A stretch of 64,000 nt of DNA from Desulfovibrio litoralis DSM 11393 (GTDB lineage: Bacteria > Desulfobacterota > Desulfovibrionia > Desulfovibrionales > Desulfovibrionaceae), in NCBI RefSeq assembly GCF_900143255.1, contig NZ_FRDI01000003.1, positions 124,001-188,000 on the forward strand. The letters are read 5' to 3'. A program made the position numbers and the translations under genes. The notes under the pieces are model-generated. The model ran no database searches. It saw only the letters and a list, made by a program, of their open reading frames with translations, and had not been told where the DNA came from. Below, piece by piece: positions 63,909-64,000 of the stretch. Numbering within the stretch: position 1 is the stretch's first letter; each line of letters begins with the position of its first letter.

Positions 63909-64000
63909 TTATTTAAAACCAATTTTTTCTGCTATACCTGAAAATTCCGTTTTCTTATTTCCTAAGTTATAGATTTTATTTTGTAAAGTCCACCAAGTAA
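63909..64000 (-). CDS. Unrecognised gene, C-terminal fragment at the window edge
   Basis: On the minus strand a frame open to the window end stops at TAA (63909-63911) and reads TWWTLQNKIYNLGNKKTEFS then GIAEKIGFK. Only 30 residues are visible, too few to assign. It lies about 45 bp upstream of the DHH gene on the same strand, so it may be cotranscribed with it. Confidence 0.4.
   Translation of the reverse strand, partial: TWWTLQNKIYNLGNKKTEFSGIAEKIGFK

Overview
This is an AT-rich bacterial chromosome segment with densely packed protein genes on both strands, two tRNA genes, no rRNA, no CRISPR array and no recognisable transposase, phage or defence gene. The gene set points to a low-GC, anaerobic, flagellated relative of the Desulfovibrionaceae (Desulfovibrio/Bilophila/Lawsonia-like). 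The pointers are a rubrerythrin-rubredoxin pair with a CX4C rubredoxin, a TrmD fused to a second SPOUT-type methyltransferase domain, a long FlgE hook protein, the ispE-tRNA-Gln-prs-rplY order, and a stand-alone [2Fe-2S]/ASKHA protein. The lineage is inferred from gene content, not from a marker-gene search.

Layout. 0-5.5 kb: the end of an unrecognised gene, a membrane-anchored protein, a lipoprotein resembling trehalose synthase (GH13) whose catalytic motifs look lost, and phosphoglucomutase. 5.5-6.25 kb: a tandemly duplicated spacer (276 and 270 bp units plus partial units) carrying repeated promoter-like sequences in front of rubrerythrin and rubredoxin. 7-16 kb: galE, nrnA, ylxP-like, a KAS III gene, rdgB, an HPt protein, fbp and an HD phosphohydrolase. 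16-22.5 kb: argH, then the hook cluster fliK-flgD-flgE. 22.7-36.4 kb: MATE exporter, M24 peptidase, TrkH, ndk, a C39-like protein, a TolC-family channel, topA, hslV, a cupin, trmD-fusion and rplS.

37-44.7 kb is the clearest dedicated system: a four-gene operon (diaminopropionate ammonia-lyase, YgeY-type M20 hydrolase, sodium:solute symporter, N-acyl-D-amino-acid deacylase homologue) facing a sigma-54 activator. The shared spacer holds a sigma-54 -24/-12 element in front of the operon and four 15-bp TTATCA-N3-TGATAA palindromes placed as activator sites. It looks like import and catabolism of an unusual amino acid or its derivatives.

44.7-54 kb: CorC-like CBS protein, membrane-anchored PilZ protein, tadA, a LOG-family gene, asparaginase, an NlpC/P60 lipoprotein, an ASKHA corrinoid-activator-like protein next to a Fur-family regulator, proC and gpsA. 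54-58 kb: ispE, tRNA-Gln, prs, rplY and an ftsE without ftsX beside it. 58-62 kb: the thrS-infC-rpmI-rplT operon on the minus strand. Its infC has no ATG/GTG/TTG at the expected place and best starts at AUA behind a perfect Shine-Dalgarno sequence, and rplT has a hairpin covering its ribosome-binding site. A tRNA-Val gene, a lipoprotein, a second DHH phosphoesterase and a partial gene end the window.

The most novel-looking structure is a dispersed intergenic element of about 185 bp with at least five recognisable copies and one fragment (7.2, 11.35, 11.7, 22.6, 33.0 and 58.1 kb). It folds into up to three hairpins and shows compensatory changes in the middle stem. One copy has an internal deletion at a CCACT direct repeat, and another has a 74-bp nested insert flanked by TTATT. 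No gene is associated with it, so it may be a non-autonomous mobile element or a structured RNA family.
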